Shown here piece after piece: positions 34,295 to 42,491 of a stretch of DNA of 64,000 bases. Made by a program: the position numbers and the translations under genes. Numbering within the stretch: the first letter of the stretch is position 1; each line of letters opens with the position of its first letter. The stretch is from Roseibacillus ishigakijimensis (lineage in GTDB: Bacteria > Verrucomicrobiota > Verrucomicrobiia > Verrucomicrobiales > Akkermansiaceae): positions 1 through 64,000 of the forward strand of contig NZ_JAENIO010000001.1 in assembly GCF_016595415.1 (NCBI RefSeq), given 5' to 3'. The notes below the pieces were generated by a model that saw only the letters and a list, made by a program, of their open reading frames with translations, did no database searches and was not told where the DNA came from.

Positions 34295-37180
34295 ATGCGC
34301 GGACTGCTCTCCCTGGCCTTCCTCCCCCTCTGCTCCCTGGCAGAAGAGCTGCCCCTGCCCTCCGATCCAGCGGAAGCGCGGGACCCGGCCCCCACCTCCC
34401 TCGCCCCTAGTGGGCTTTTTCCCCAACTGCGCATACCAGTCGGCACCACCCTGGCTCCACAAGAACGCGCTTCCCCTGGCGCGGCCGCCTCCCCCACCCT
34501 GCTGGATTACCAGGGGGTGAGCTACTTCGCACGGGGCCGCTCGCTCGTTGCCGCTTCCGATTTGAATGGCGATGGCACTCTAGGCAGCGAGGAAGAAGTG
34601 GTGCTGGGAGAGGGATTCCACCCCGTGGCCCTCACCTTGGGGCCTGATGGCCGACTCTACGGAGTCACCGATGGAGAAGGCCTCACCTTTAGCAGCCAGG
34701 AGGGGGTGAGCTACCGCTTTCCCGATCAGGGAGTGGCCTTCCGCTGCGAGCCCGAGGGCAGCGGCTTCGAGGTCTACCATAGCGGACTGCAAAATCCCGG
34801 CAAAATCGCCTTCAATGAGCAGGGCGATCCCTTCACCGTCGTTCGCCAACCCGCAACCGGGGAACTCCAGCTCATCCCCCTTTTCGCTGGTGGGGACTCC
34901 AGCCGCCTCTCTCCCCCGGAGGCAGAACCCCGGCCCGCACCGGCCGTGGATTTGCTTTTCCAGCCCGGCACGGCCTTGGGTGGCCTCGCCCGGGGCCGCT
35001 TCCTCCTGACCCAAGACACCGGCAGCGATGAACAATCGGGCCTGTGGACCTTTGCCATGGAGCGCTACCGCTGCAGCTACCGCATGATGGATGCCCGCCA
35101 GTTTCTCTGGGGCCGGCGCATCACCGCCCTCGCCTTTTCTCCCGCTGGCGAGTTACTTTTGACCGAGGCCGCCACCCGCAACCACCGCCTGCTGGTGATG
35201 AGCGCGCCGGAGATTGGCGAAGGCGAGGAGGCCGCAGAAGTGGCCACCCTCCTCGCCGCCGGTTTTCACCACCGCGAGGCCGCCGAGCTGGCCGGGCTGC
35301 TGGGCCACCGCGACCAACGGGTGCGCCTGCACGCCCAGATCGCCCTCGCCGACCATCCCCAGGCCCTGGCGACCTTCTACCAACAGCTCCACCTGCGCGA
35401 TCGCTTGCTAGATCTGCCGCCGGAGAATCTCCTGCTCCCGGCTCTGGAAAATAACGACCCTCTGCGCGCGGACAACACCCCGCTGGCCCGCCTGCACGCC
35501 ACCTGGGGCCTAGCGATGCTGGCCCGCAGAAATGACGACCCCTACGCCACCGCCGCCCTGCTCGGCCTCCTCAGCAGCCCCGACCCGGAGCTACGGGCGC
35601 AGGCCGCCCGGGCCCTCGGAGAAGCCCCTCCCAGCGATCCCGCCCGCCTCATCGCAGCCCTCTCCGATCCCTCGGACCGAGTGAGCTTCCAGGCAGCCCT
35701 CTCCTTGGGGCGACTGCGCGTAGCGGAGGCCCTGCAACCCCTCCTCACCCTGGCCCTGCATGCCGCCGACCAACAAGATGGCGAGCTCTTGCAAGCAGCC
35801 GTCATCGGCTTGGCCGGTTGCGCCCAAGAACTCGACCTGCTCGGCCTCTCCGGCCATGCCCTGCCCGAAATGCGACTGGCCGTCCTCCTCGCCCTCCATC
35901 GCCTCCGCCACGTCGGGGTCAACCGCTTCCTCTTCGACCATGTGCCCACCATCCGTCTGGAAGCCATCCGCCTCATTCACGATACCCCCATCGAATCCGC
36001 CCGCCCGGCCCTGATGGCCGTGCTCGACGAACTCCTTGCCAAGAAAGACGCCAACCCCGCGCCCGCCATCTGGCACCGCCTGCTCCACTCCGCCTACCAT
36101 CTCGGCACGGCGGAGAATGCCCGCCGTCTGGGAGAGCTCGCCCTCACCGAACACGTGCCTTTGGACCAACGACGGGAGGCTCTGCGCCTTTTGCAAAACT
36201 GGACCCAACCTCCGTCTCCCCAGCCCGCCCGGCCTCGCGCGGAGGTCCTCCCCCTCTTGTCACACTCCTTCCTCCCCCTGCTCCAGGCAGAGAGCCCCCT
36301 CGTCGAAGAAGCTCTCGCCCTCCTGGCCCACTATGAGGTCAACCCCGAAGGCCTGGGCACGGCCCGCTGGCGGACTCTCCTTGCGCAGGAAAGCTGCCCT
36401 CCTCTCCTCCGCACCTTCGCCTTCGAAAATCTCGCCGCAAGACTGAGCGAGAAAGAGCTACGCCCCCTCATCGACGAACTCCTGACGGCAGAACGCCCTC
36501 TCCCCGTCGCCCTCCATCTCGCGATCGTGCAAAAACTCACCGAGCTCTCTCCCGAGCAGTCTTTTTCCGTCCTCACCGCCGCCCTGGCCGCTGACGACAC
36601 CAGGCTCCGGCAAGGGGCCGCCATTCAGCTGGCCACCCACCCCCACCCCGGGGTCGCCCCCCTCGTCCGAGACTACTTCCAGCAACTGGCGCAGGGTAAA
36701 AGCGTGGACCGGACCATCGAATTGGAGATGACCAAGGCCGCCCAGGTCAGCCCCCATCACGAACCCCACCAGGCCCTCGCCGACTACCGCCGCGCAGTGG
36801 CCCACGACCCCCTGGCCTCCCACCTGGGATCGCTCTACGGGGGGGATCTCCAGCAGGGCCGGGAAATTTTCCACACTCACCCAGCGGTCCGATGTGCCAG
36901 CTGCCACCCCCATCGCCCCGAGCAGCCGGGAGGGGAGTTCCCGGGACCTCATTTGTCCAAAGTCGGCAAACAGCCCGTCACCAGCCTCCTACAAAAGCTC
37001 CTCGCCCATGGCTCCTCCCCAGCCGACCCGGCCTCCCCCCCCGCTCTCCCCGCCCTCCTCACCGGAGAAGAAATGCGCGATTTGTTGGCCTATCTCGCCA
37101 CCTTGCAAGAAGCCCCTTTCCCCAAAAATCAACTTGCCCCCGAGGCCAAAGAAGCGCATCCCTCTTTCACACCCTATTGA
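34295..37180 (+). CDS. PVC-type HEAT-repeat protein with C-terminal cytochrome c domain
   Basis: The 961-aa exported protein has a signal peptide, a beta-propeller-like N-terminal part (about 60-320) with a DLNGDGTLGSEEE calcium loop, a long HEAT-like helical region (about 325-820), and a C-terminal single-heme domain with CASCH at 867-871. This layout is common in Planctomycetes and Verrucomicrobia, where such proteins accompany sugar or alcohol oxidation, but no substrate is shown. A six-bp gap to the next cytochrome gene points to one operon and possible electron transfer between the two. Confidence 0.8.
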   Translation: MRGLLSLAFLPLCSLAEELPLPSDPAEARDPAPTSLAPSGLFPQLRIPVGTTLAPQERASPGAAASPTLLDYQGVSYFARGRSLVAASDLNGDGTLGSEEEVVLGEGFHPVALTLGPDGRLYGVTDGEGLTFSSQEGVSYRFPDQGVAFRCEPEGSGFEVYHSGLQNPGKIAFNEQGDPFTVVRQPATGELQLIPLFAGGDSSRLSPPEAEPRPAPAVDLLFQPGTALGGLARGRFLLTQDTGSDEQSGLWTFAMERYRCSYRMMDARQFLWGRRITALAFSPAGELLLTEAATRNHRLLVMSAPEIGEGEEAAEVATLLAAGFHHREAAELAGLLGHRDQRVRLHAQIALADHPQALATFYQQLHLRDRLLDLPPENLLLPALENNDPLRADNTPLARLHATWGLAMLARRNDDPYATAALLGLLSSPDPELRAQAARALGEAPPSDPARLIAALSDPSDRVSFQAALSLGRLRVAEALQPLLTLALHAADQQDGELLQAAVIGLAGCAQELDLLGLSGHALPEMRLAVLLALHRLRHVGVNRFLFDHVPTIRLEAIRLIHDTPIESARPALMAVLDELLAKKDANPAPAIWHRLLHSAYHLGTAENARRLGELALTEHVPLDQRREALRLLQNWTQPPSPQPARPRAEVLPLLSHSFLPLLQAESPLVEEALALLAHYEVNPEGLGTARWRTLLAQESCPPLLRTFAFENLAARLSEKELRPLIDELLTAERPLPVALHLAIVQKLTELSPEQSFSVLTAALAADDTRLRQGAAIQLATHPHPGVAPLVRDYFQQLAQGKSVDRTIELEMTKAAQVSPHHEPHQALADYRRAVAHDPLASHLGSLYGGDLQQGREIFHTHPAVRCASCHPHRPEQPGGEFPGPHLSKVGKQPVTSLLQKLLAHGSSPADPASPPALPALLTGEEMRDLLAYLATLQEAPFPKNQLAPEAKEAHPSFTPY

Positions 37181-37186
37181 ACCGCC

Positions 37187-37813
37187 ATGGCCGAAGAAAC
37201 CACACCTGCTCCTGCTGACAATGCCGCCGCCGCCGGTGGCGCACCCGAAGGCATCGATCCCGCCGTTTGGGAAATGGGCAAACAAGTCTACGAAACCCCC
37301 GGGGGCTGCATCACCTGCCACCAGGCCGATGGCAACGGCCTCCCCGCCGCCTTCCCCCCCCTCGCGGGCTCGGAGTGGGTCACAGGCCCGGCGGAGAACC
37401 TGATTCGCATCCAGTTGCGCGGCCTCACTGGTGCCATCGAGGTCAAGGGAGAAACTTTCAACAGCGTCATGCCTCCCAGCGTGACCCTCAATGACGAGCA
37501 AATCGCCGCCGTGTTGACCTACGTGCGCAACAACTTCGGCAACGAAGGCTCCCCGGTCACCCCGGACATGGTGGCAGAATTTGCCGGAGAAAAAGGCCAG
37601 CCCATGCTCACCGTGGCCGACCTCAAGGATCCGTCGGAAGCCGTCGAGGAGGAGAAGCCCACTACCGTCAGCCCCGAGGAACTCAAGGGCGCGGTCCAAG
37701 GCAGCATCCCCAAAGCCGACAGCTACCTGAGCTTCCCCGGCGGAATCGCAGCCATCGTCTTTCTCGTAGTGATCGCCGGTGCCGCGGGCAAACTCCTTTT
37801 GGGCAAAAGCTAA
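37187..37813 (+). CDS. cytochrome c with C-terminal membrane anchor
   Basis: The 208-aa protein carries one heme-binding CITCH (residues 41-45), then G-L-P-A-A-F-P-P-L and an M-P-P region (about 92-94) that supplies the axial Met. A linker follows, then a C-terminal hydrophobic helix (GGIAAIVFLVVIAGAAGKLLL). The N terminus is acidic and Ala-rich with no signal peptide, and the upstream gene's in-frame stop is 6 bp away, so no longer start exists. Heme c attachment needs export, so either the tail segment or an unusual route must localise it. It is co-transcribed with the large heme protein. Confidence 0.85.
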   Translation: MAEETTPAPADNAAAAGGAPEGIDPAVWEMGKQVYETPGGCITCHQADGNGLPAAFPPLAGSEWVTGPAENLIRIQLRGLTGAIEVKGETFNSVMPPSVTLNDEQIAAVLTYVRNNFGNEGSPVTPDMVAEFAGEKGQPMLTVADLKDPSEAVEEEKPTTVSPEELKGAVQGSIPKADSYLSFPGGIAAIVFLVVIAGAAGKLLLGKS

Positions 37814-37839
37814 CGCCCCTTCTTACCAATCGCCCAAGC

Positions 37840-37862
37840 CATCCAGCCAAGAGAGCTGGATG
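37840..37862. terminator. hairpin between convergent genes
   Basis: CATCCAGC (37840-37847) pairs perfectly with GCTGGATG (37855-37862). No U tract follows, so terminator function is tentative. Confidence 0.4.
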
Positions 37863-37894
37863 ACCCCGGGGAGGCGCCCCCCGGACCAGTCAGC

Positions 37895-38779
37895 TCACTT
37901 GACTGCAATGCGGTAGAGGCCAGCAGTCTGCTGCATGGAGACCCGGCCTTGGGTCTCCTCGCCAGTGGCAGTCACCTCGGCGACCTCACTCCAGTCCCCG
38001 CTGATCGCATCCCTTTTCATGATGGCGTAGGTCGTGCCCGCCTGAGAGCGCCAGCTGATCACGAACTCCTCTTCCTCCACTTCCGCCGCCAGGATTTCCA
38101 GCAGCGCGACCTCACCGGCCACTTGCAGCACCCCAACCCCATCCAAATCGAATCCGGCGGATCCGGTGGTCGGATAGGGATCGTAGATAGGATCTTCCGA
38201 GCTATCGAGGCTCAGCCCATCGCCCACCACATCGACGAGGCGGACAAAGGAGACCTGCGCCAAGCCCAGCTCCGCCAAGTCAAAAGGCGTGCCGTAGCCT
38301 GCGCGGTATTTCCCTGCCAAGCCCGTGATGTTGGTCGCATCCACGGAGCCAAAGGCCGGCACCGGAGCGGCAGTGAGCGAATCGCTGGCAAAACGCATGA
38401 AATGAACGCCATCAACCGAAACCTCAACATAAGCCAGCTCGAGGAAGGTGTCCGAAAAACTATTCTCAAAAACCGCGAAATCCGGGCCCTCACCATCGCC
38501 AATAGGCTGCGCAAAACCCAGCACGATAGAACCACCCCGCCCCAAGGTCACGATGGAACTGTAGCCCCCCACCGGGCCGAGGGCATTCTCCGGCGTCTGG
38601 AAGCTCGCACTGACCTCCGCCCCCACCTGATAGGAAACGACCTCGCTGGCCCACGCCACAAAGCGCATGTCGCTGGCGGATAGAGCGGTCGAGCCCTCGC
38701 GAGTAGCGGGCGGCTCGTAGGGCCCCGCCAGAGCCGGGGAAATGGTCAAAGCAATTGATAGCAGTTGTCTTTTCATCAT
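37895..38779 (-). CDS. secreted protein of a cobalamin-regulated operon
   Basis: The 294-aa protein has a signal peptide (MMKRQLLSIALTISPALA). Its body contains DFAVFENSFSDTFLELAYVE, V-S-V-D-G-V-H-F-M-R-F and GLAGKYRAGYGTPFDLAEL. I associate this set with surface proteins encoded beside BtuB-like receptors; this is recollection. The start codon overlaps the receptor's stop (TAATG), so the two are translationally coupled. It is the last gene of a three-gene operon behind a cobalamin riboswitch. A role in capturing or handling corrinoids at the surface is an inference. The C terminus has a beta-sandwich segment of about 75 residues like those in PVC secreted proteins. Confidence 0.75.
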   Translation of the reverse strand: MMKRQLLSIALTISPALAGPYEPPATREGSTALSASDMRFVAWASEVVSYQVGAEVSASFQTPENALGPVGGYSSIVTLGRGGSIVLGFAQPIGDGEGPDFAVFENSFSDTFLELAYVEVSVDGVHFMRFASDSLTAAPVPAFGSVDATNITGLAGKYRAGYGTPFDLAELGLAQVSFVRLVDVVGDGLSLDSSEDPIYDPYPTTGSAGFDLDGVGVLQVAGEVALLEILAAEVEEEEFVISWRSQAGTTYAIMKRDAISGDWSEVAEVTATGEETQGRVSMQQTAGLYRIAVK

Positions 38780-40761
38780 TAAAATCGAAGGCGCAGTCCG
38801 CACTGCCACTGGCGGCCGGGCGCGGGGTAAAATTGCGTCGCCGCCGCATAGCTCGCGTAGTGGCGATCCAGCAGGTTGGTGACTTTTCCATAGAGCAGGC
38901 AATCCTCGCTGAGCTGCCAATCCACCCCGAGATGAAAGACCGCCCGGGCCGGAAGCCGCTGCCCCTCGTTGCCAAAGTCATCCCCCTGCCAGCTGGAACT
39001 GAGAAACTGCCCCCCCAAAGAGACCTCCCAATCAGCGGCAGGCGCAAAGGCCAGATTGCCAAAGAGAGAATGCCGGGGAACTAGGGGCAACTCCCGATCC
39101 GCGAACTCCCCCTCGCGCAGTCGGGCCTCCGTCCAATGATAGCGCAAGTCCGCCCGCCAGCGCTCGCCCTCCCACTGAGCAAAGAGCTCGCCACCAATCC
39201 TCGCGGTCGCCGCCAGATTGCGATTCAAGTTGTCTTGAAAAGCGATTTCATCCTCCAGCCAAGTGCCAAAAAGGGCCATCCCTCCTTGCAGAAGCCCCCA
39301 TTGAGCGGAAAACCCCGCCTCCACACTGTGCCCCCACTCCGGCTCCAGTGCGGCATTGAAAGGAACGTCCAGCAGAAAGCCCTGATAGCCCGCGATCTCA
39401 TCCAAAAGCGGGAAGCGATAAACCCGTTCGTAGCGCAACCAGGCCGACGACTCGGGCGCAAACTCATACTCCAATGCCGCCTCGGCAGCCCACTGCAACT
39501 CCCGGCCTTTTTCCGAAAAAGTTTCCTCCGGACTGGGGAAAGCCCCCAGGCCCCGGGAGTCTGCCCGCAATTGATAGCCCTCTCCACTCGCCCCCGCGCG
39601 CAGCGACCAGCCCCCCCCCAACTCGTAGCGGCCCAGCAAAAAGAGCGCGGCCGACTCCCGCGCCAGCTCCGCCCGCTGCCGGGGCAGTTGCCGCTCCTGG
39701 TCCGAATATCCCCGGAACTGCAGGCGCTCCGCCCGCCACCGCACCCCTCCCTCTAGCTCCAGGCGAGCCCCCTTCCACTCCCCCACCATTTCTCCCTGCC
39801 CCTGGCCCACCTCGTTGTCGGCGAAGAATCCGCCCTCGTTGATGAGGCGCTCCTCCCACGAACCGCTGGCCCGGGCACTCCCCTGCCAGGCCCCCGCCCC
39901 TTGCCAGCGCAACAGCCCGTCGAGCTGGCTCGTCCTCCGCTCCGTCACATACAAGTCCTCAAAGCCAGTCACATAGACCGCACTCTGTCGCGGATCGGAC
40001 TGGAAGCGGTCGAAACCCAATCCACCTGGATTCTCAAAGCGCACCTCGCTCGCGCTGAAAGCCAAGCGGCTTTCGACCGCCGGTCCGGAGGAATGCTGCA
40101 GAGACAGCGAAAAGCTCCCCTCCTCCCGTCCCGAGTGGTCCCGATAGCCCGCACTCCGGTAGTCCTCCCCGCGGAAGGTCCAGGCACCCTCCGCGAGAGG
40201 CGCTTGCAGGGACAACGCGCCCGAGCGAGTGCTCTCGCTACCCAGATAGGCCGAAAGCTCGCCTCCCCGCTCGACGGGCCCGGCCTCGGTTTGCAGGGCA
40301 ATCACCCCCGCGAGGGCCGCGCTGCCATAACGCACCGTGCGGCTTCCGCGCAAGACACTCACCGACTCGAGACTTTCCAATGGCACACGCCCCCACTCCG
40401 GGGAAGACAAGTCCGGCCGATTGAGCGGCAAGCCATCGAGCAAAATCAGAGTCTTGCGCAAAGAGCCATCCCCAAAGCCCCGCATAACGGGAGACCCACT
40501 ACGGGAATTCCCGTAGACAGAAAGAAAGGGAACACCCGCCTGCGCAGAGAGGAAGGAGAGCACCGAATCCGAACGGGAGTCTTGCAACTCTTCCCGCCCG
40601 AAGCTCTCCCCACTCCCTGGAAAGGCAAGGGAATCCGTAAGCCCTTCTTCCTCTGCCACTGCGGCCACAGTAGACGGCGGCAGCGACACTTGGCCCGGGA
40701 GTAGAGCTCCCGAACCCACCCAGCAAAGGAGAGAAAGGCTGAATCCAGTCAGCCGAATCAT
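38779..40761 (-). CDS. TonB-dependent outer-membrane receptor, BtuB-like
   Basis: The 660-aa protein has a signal peptide, a plug domain (about 50-165) with VPFLSVYGNSRSGSPVMRGF, LLDGLPLNRPD and V-S-V-L-R-G-S-x-x-V-R-Y-G-S-A-A-L-A-G-V-I, and a beta-barrel ending in an aromatic C terminus (L-R-L-R-F). The TonB-dependent plug signature is clear. Substrate is assigned from the upstream cobalamin riboswitch and the neighbours, making BtuB-like B12 import the most likely role. The ATG at 40761 gives the signal peptide. It is preceded by a PEP-CTERM gene with a 19-bp gap. Confidence 0.88.
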   Translation of the reverse strand: MIRLTGFSLSLLCWVGSGALLPGQVSLPPSTVAAVAEEEGLTDSLAFPGSGESFGREELQDSRSDSVLSFLSAQAGVPFLSVYGNSRSGSPVMRGFGDGSLRKTLILLDGLPLNRPDLSSPEWGRVPLESLESVSVLRGSRTVRYGSAALAGVIALQTEAGPVERGGELSAYLGSESTRSGALSLQAPLAEGAWTFRGEDYRSAGYRDHSGREEGSFSLSLQHSSGPAVESRLAFSASEVRFENPGGLGFDRFQSDPRQSAVYVTGFEDLYVTERRTSQLDGLLRWQGAGAWQGSARASGSWEERLINEGGFFADNEVGQGQGEMVGEWKGARLELEGGVRWRAERLQFRGYSDQERQLPRQRAELARESAALFLLGRYELGGGWSLRAGASGEGYQLRADSRGLGAFPSPEETFSEKGRELQWAAEAALEYEFAPESSAWLRYERVYRFPLLDEIAGYQGFLLDVPFNAALEPEWGHSVEAGFSAQWGLLQGGMALFGTWLEDEIAFQDNLNRNLAATARIGGELFAQWEGERWRADLRYHWTEARLREGEFADRELPLVPRHSLFGNLAFAPAADWEVSLGGQFLSSSWQGDDFGNEGQRLPARAVFHLGVDWQLSEDCLLYGKVTNLLDRHYASYAAATQFYPAPGRQWQCGLRLRF

Positions 40762-40780
40762 GGCGCGATCTTGATGAGGG

Positions 40781-41422
40781 CTAGCGGCGGCGACGGAGCA
40801 AACCTGCCGTCGCAGCCCAGAGAAGAAGAGCCCCACTGGCGGGCTCGGGCACGGCCGCAGCCGCAGCGTCCAAGGTCAAATCGGGCCGGTAGGCACCGAA
40901 GCTCCAGACATCCCAAGCCCCATCACTCAGGAGCCGGCCGGAATCGCCGAAAGCAACAGCCTCCGCCCCACTGGGGGAGAAGACCCAGTCCGTGGGCAAG
41001 CTCTCTCCCCCCCCGGCGATGGCCACCGGAGTGTCCACCAGGCCATTGTTCGGGTCGTCATCACCCGCAAAGCCACCAGAAAGATAGTAGCCCCAGAAAT
41101 CGCTCCCACTACTAGCCGCCGTGTAGGTGCTCCCATCCTGGGAATAGCTGACCGAAGAAAGGAAGCCGGAGAAGGAGACGGAGAGAAAAGGCACGGCCTC
41201 AGCCACCGCCAGAAGCATCTCCGCCCCGGAAGCCTCGCCATCCCAGCGGTAGCCCCAAGCGAAAGTATCAGGCGCGAGGGCATCGCCAAAATCGAGGATC
41301 AAGGTCGCTTGCTTGGCGCCCGTTCCCACAATGGTCAGGAGGTCATCGGTCGTTGCTACTGTCGCTGCCGAAGCCAAGGAAGAAGCGGCGGCCCAAGCCG
41401 TCAAAGTCAGGGTCAATTTCAT
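40781..41422 (-). CDS. PEP-CTERM protein, first gene of the cobalamin operon
   Basis: The 213-aa protein has a signal peptide (KLTLTLTAWAAASSLASA), a body with ATLILDFGDALAPDTFAWGY and R-W-D-G-E-A-S-G-A-E-M-L-L-A-V-A-E-A, and a C-terminal V-P-E-P-A-S, hydrophobic helix, L-L-R-R-R-R tail. It should be exported and processed by exosortase. Being the first gene after the cobalamin aptamer, it is probably produced when corrinoids are scarce and may help bind or present them at the surface, by analogy with accessory B12-capture lipoproteins in Bacteroidetes. That role is an inference. Confidence 0.8.
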   Translation of the reverse strand: MKLTLTLTAWAAASSLASAATVATTDDLLTIVGTGAKQATLILDFGDALAPDTFAWGYRWDGEASGAEMLLAVAEAVPFLSVSFSGFLSSVSYSQDGSTYTAASSGSDFWGYYLSGGFAGDDDPNNGLVDTPVAIAGGGESLPTDWVFSPSGAEAVAFGDSGRLLSDGAWDVWSFGAYRPDLTLDAAAAAVPEPASGALLLWAATAGLLRRRR

Positions 41423-41558
41423 CAGTTGTTCTCGTTGTTAGAATGGTCCGAGCGAGAACGGGAGCCCGCAAAAGCTCCTTTCCCGTTTGCTCTCTGAAGT
41501 CGCGAGAGAGCCTCTCGTCCCGCGCCTCGGGGTTCGCGGAACTCAACGGAGATCGAAA

Positions 41559-41702
41559 GGATGAAGTATTCGGACTCCTGGCTCAAACCGCCGTCCCGCC
41601 TTCACCTCCAATCATTTGGAAATTGGCTGATGGGACTTTGTCACCAGTTACCGCAGCGCGTCTGTTCCGGATTCGCACCGGATTCCATGCACCCCTGCAT
41701 CA
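41559..41702 (-). promoter_or_regulatory. cobalamin riboswitch aptamer
   Basis: On the minus strand the region contains GAGCCAGGAGTCCG (plus 41571-41584), the B12 box, and GGAATCCGGTGCGAATCCGG (41667-41686) followed by A-A-C-A-G-A-C-G-C-G-C-T-G-C-G-G-T-A-A. Both are diagnostic of the adenosylcobalamin aptamer. GATG (41701-41698) and CATC (41563-41560) can close the P1 stem. It lies about 135 nt upstream of the first operon gene. The leader between holds an alternative hairpin around AACGGGA/TCCCGTT and an AAAGGAG sequence that may serve as the expression platform. Other parts of 41423-41825 hold nothing recognised. Confidence 0.9.
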
Positions 41703-41825
41703 ACGTTGCGGCTGTGCTAGCGGAGCTTCTCCCCCCGGGCAAGGGAAAAAAGACCTTTCCACTTTCAGGGTCATCAACAGGGATTTGGAATTTGAAGCCG
41801 CGCCGCAATCTGCTACCCCTTTGCC

Positions 41826-42476
41826 ATGGCGGAACGGTCCAAACGGCTTCAATCGGCAGTGCTCCTCTTCGCATTGGCCCTTCTCATCTTCCTTTTCACC
41901 GCAATCACCCTGTCCTTTCTCCCCCAGGATTTGTCGGATTTGGCGGGGCGCGATGAGGATGGTCCCACCGCGACCCCGGCTCGCAATCTCAAGCGCGTGC
42001 TGGAAAATGCCGCCGACCAAAGCATCAAGGTGACCCTCACCGAAGAGGAGATCAACCAATGGCTCGCCCACGAAATCAAGGGCCAACAAGAAGGCCTCCT
42101 CGCCAGCGGCGTCAGCTACGACGGCACTTGGGTGCGACTGAAAGAGGGCTCGGTGGACCTCATTTTCGAGCGGGAAGCCTTCAATCGCAAGCACACGGTA
42201 GCGATGAATGTGGAAATCGAGCAGCTCGTCGAGGACAATAACCAGATGAGCAGCAACATCCACTGGCGAGGCGGACGCCTGGGCCAAATGCCTGTGATGC
42301 AGGGCTATCTGACGCTGGTGATGAGCAGCTACAAGGAGCTCGCCGAGGTCATGGAACCCGAGGTCGCCGCCCTGCGCAGCCTTTTGGAAGGAAAAGCCCT
42401 CGTGAAAATTGAGGAGGGCAAAGTGACCTTCGAGCCCCGGGCCCAACAAGACAATCTGGGCCTGGACGGCTTTTAA
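41826..42476 (+). CDS. membrane-anchored protein of unknown function
   Basis: The 216-aa protein has one N-terminal transmembrane helix (SAVLLFALALLIFLFTAITL, about residues 10-29), then a predicted periplasmic domain of alternating helix and beta segments. T-L-T-E-E-E-I-N-Q-W-L and a repeated G-x-x-L/V-K-I-E-E-G-x-V motif stand out. I cannot assign a family. A 15-bp gap to the next exported protein gene suggests they act together in the envelope. Confidence 0.6.
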   Translation: MAERSKRLQSAVLLFALALLIFLFTAITLSFLPQDLSDLAGRDEDGPTATPARNLKRVLENAADQSIKVTLTEEEINQWLAHEIKGQQEGLLASGVSYDGTWVRLKEGSVDLIFEREAFNRKHTVAMNVEIEQLVEDNNQMSSNIHWRGGRLGQMPVMQGYLTLVMSSYKELAEVMEPEVAALRSLLEGKALVKIEEGKVTFEPRAQQDNLGLDGF

Positions 42477-42491
42477 GAAAGACCGCTCACC

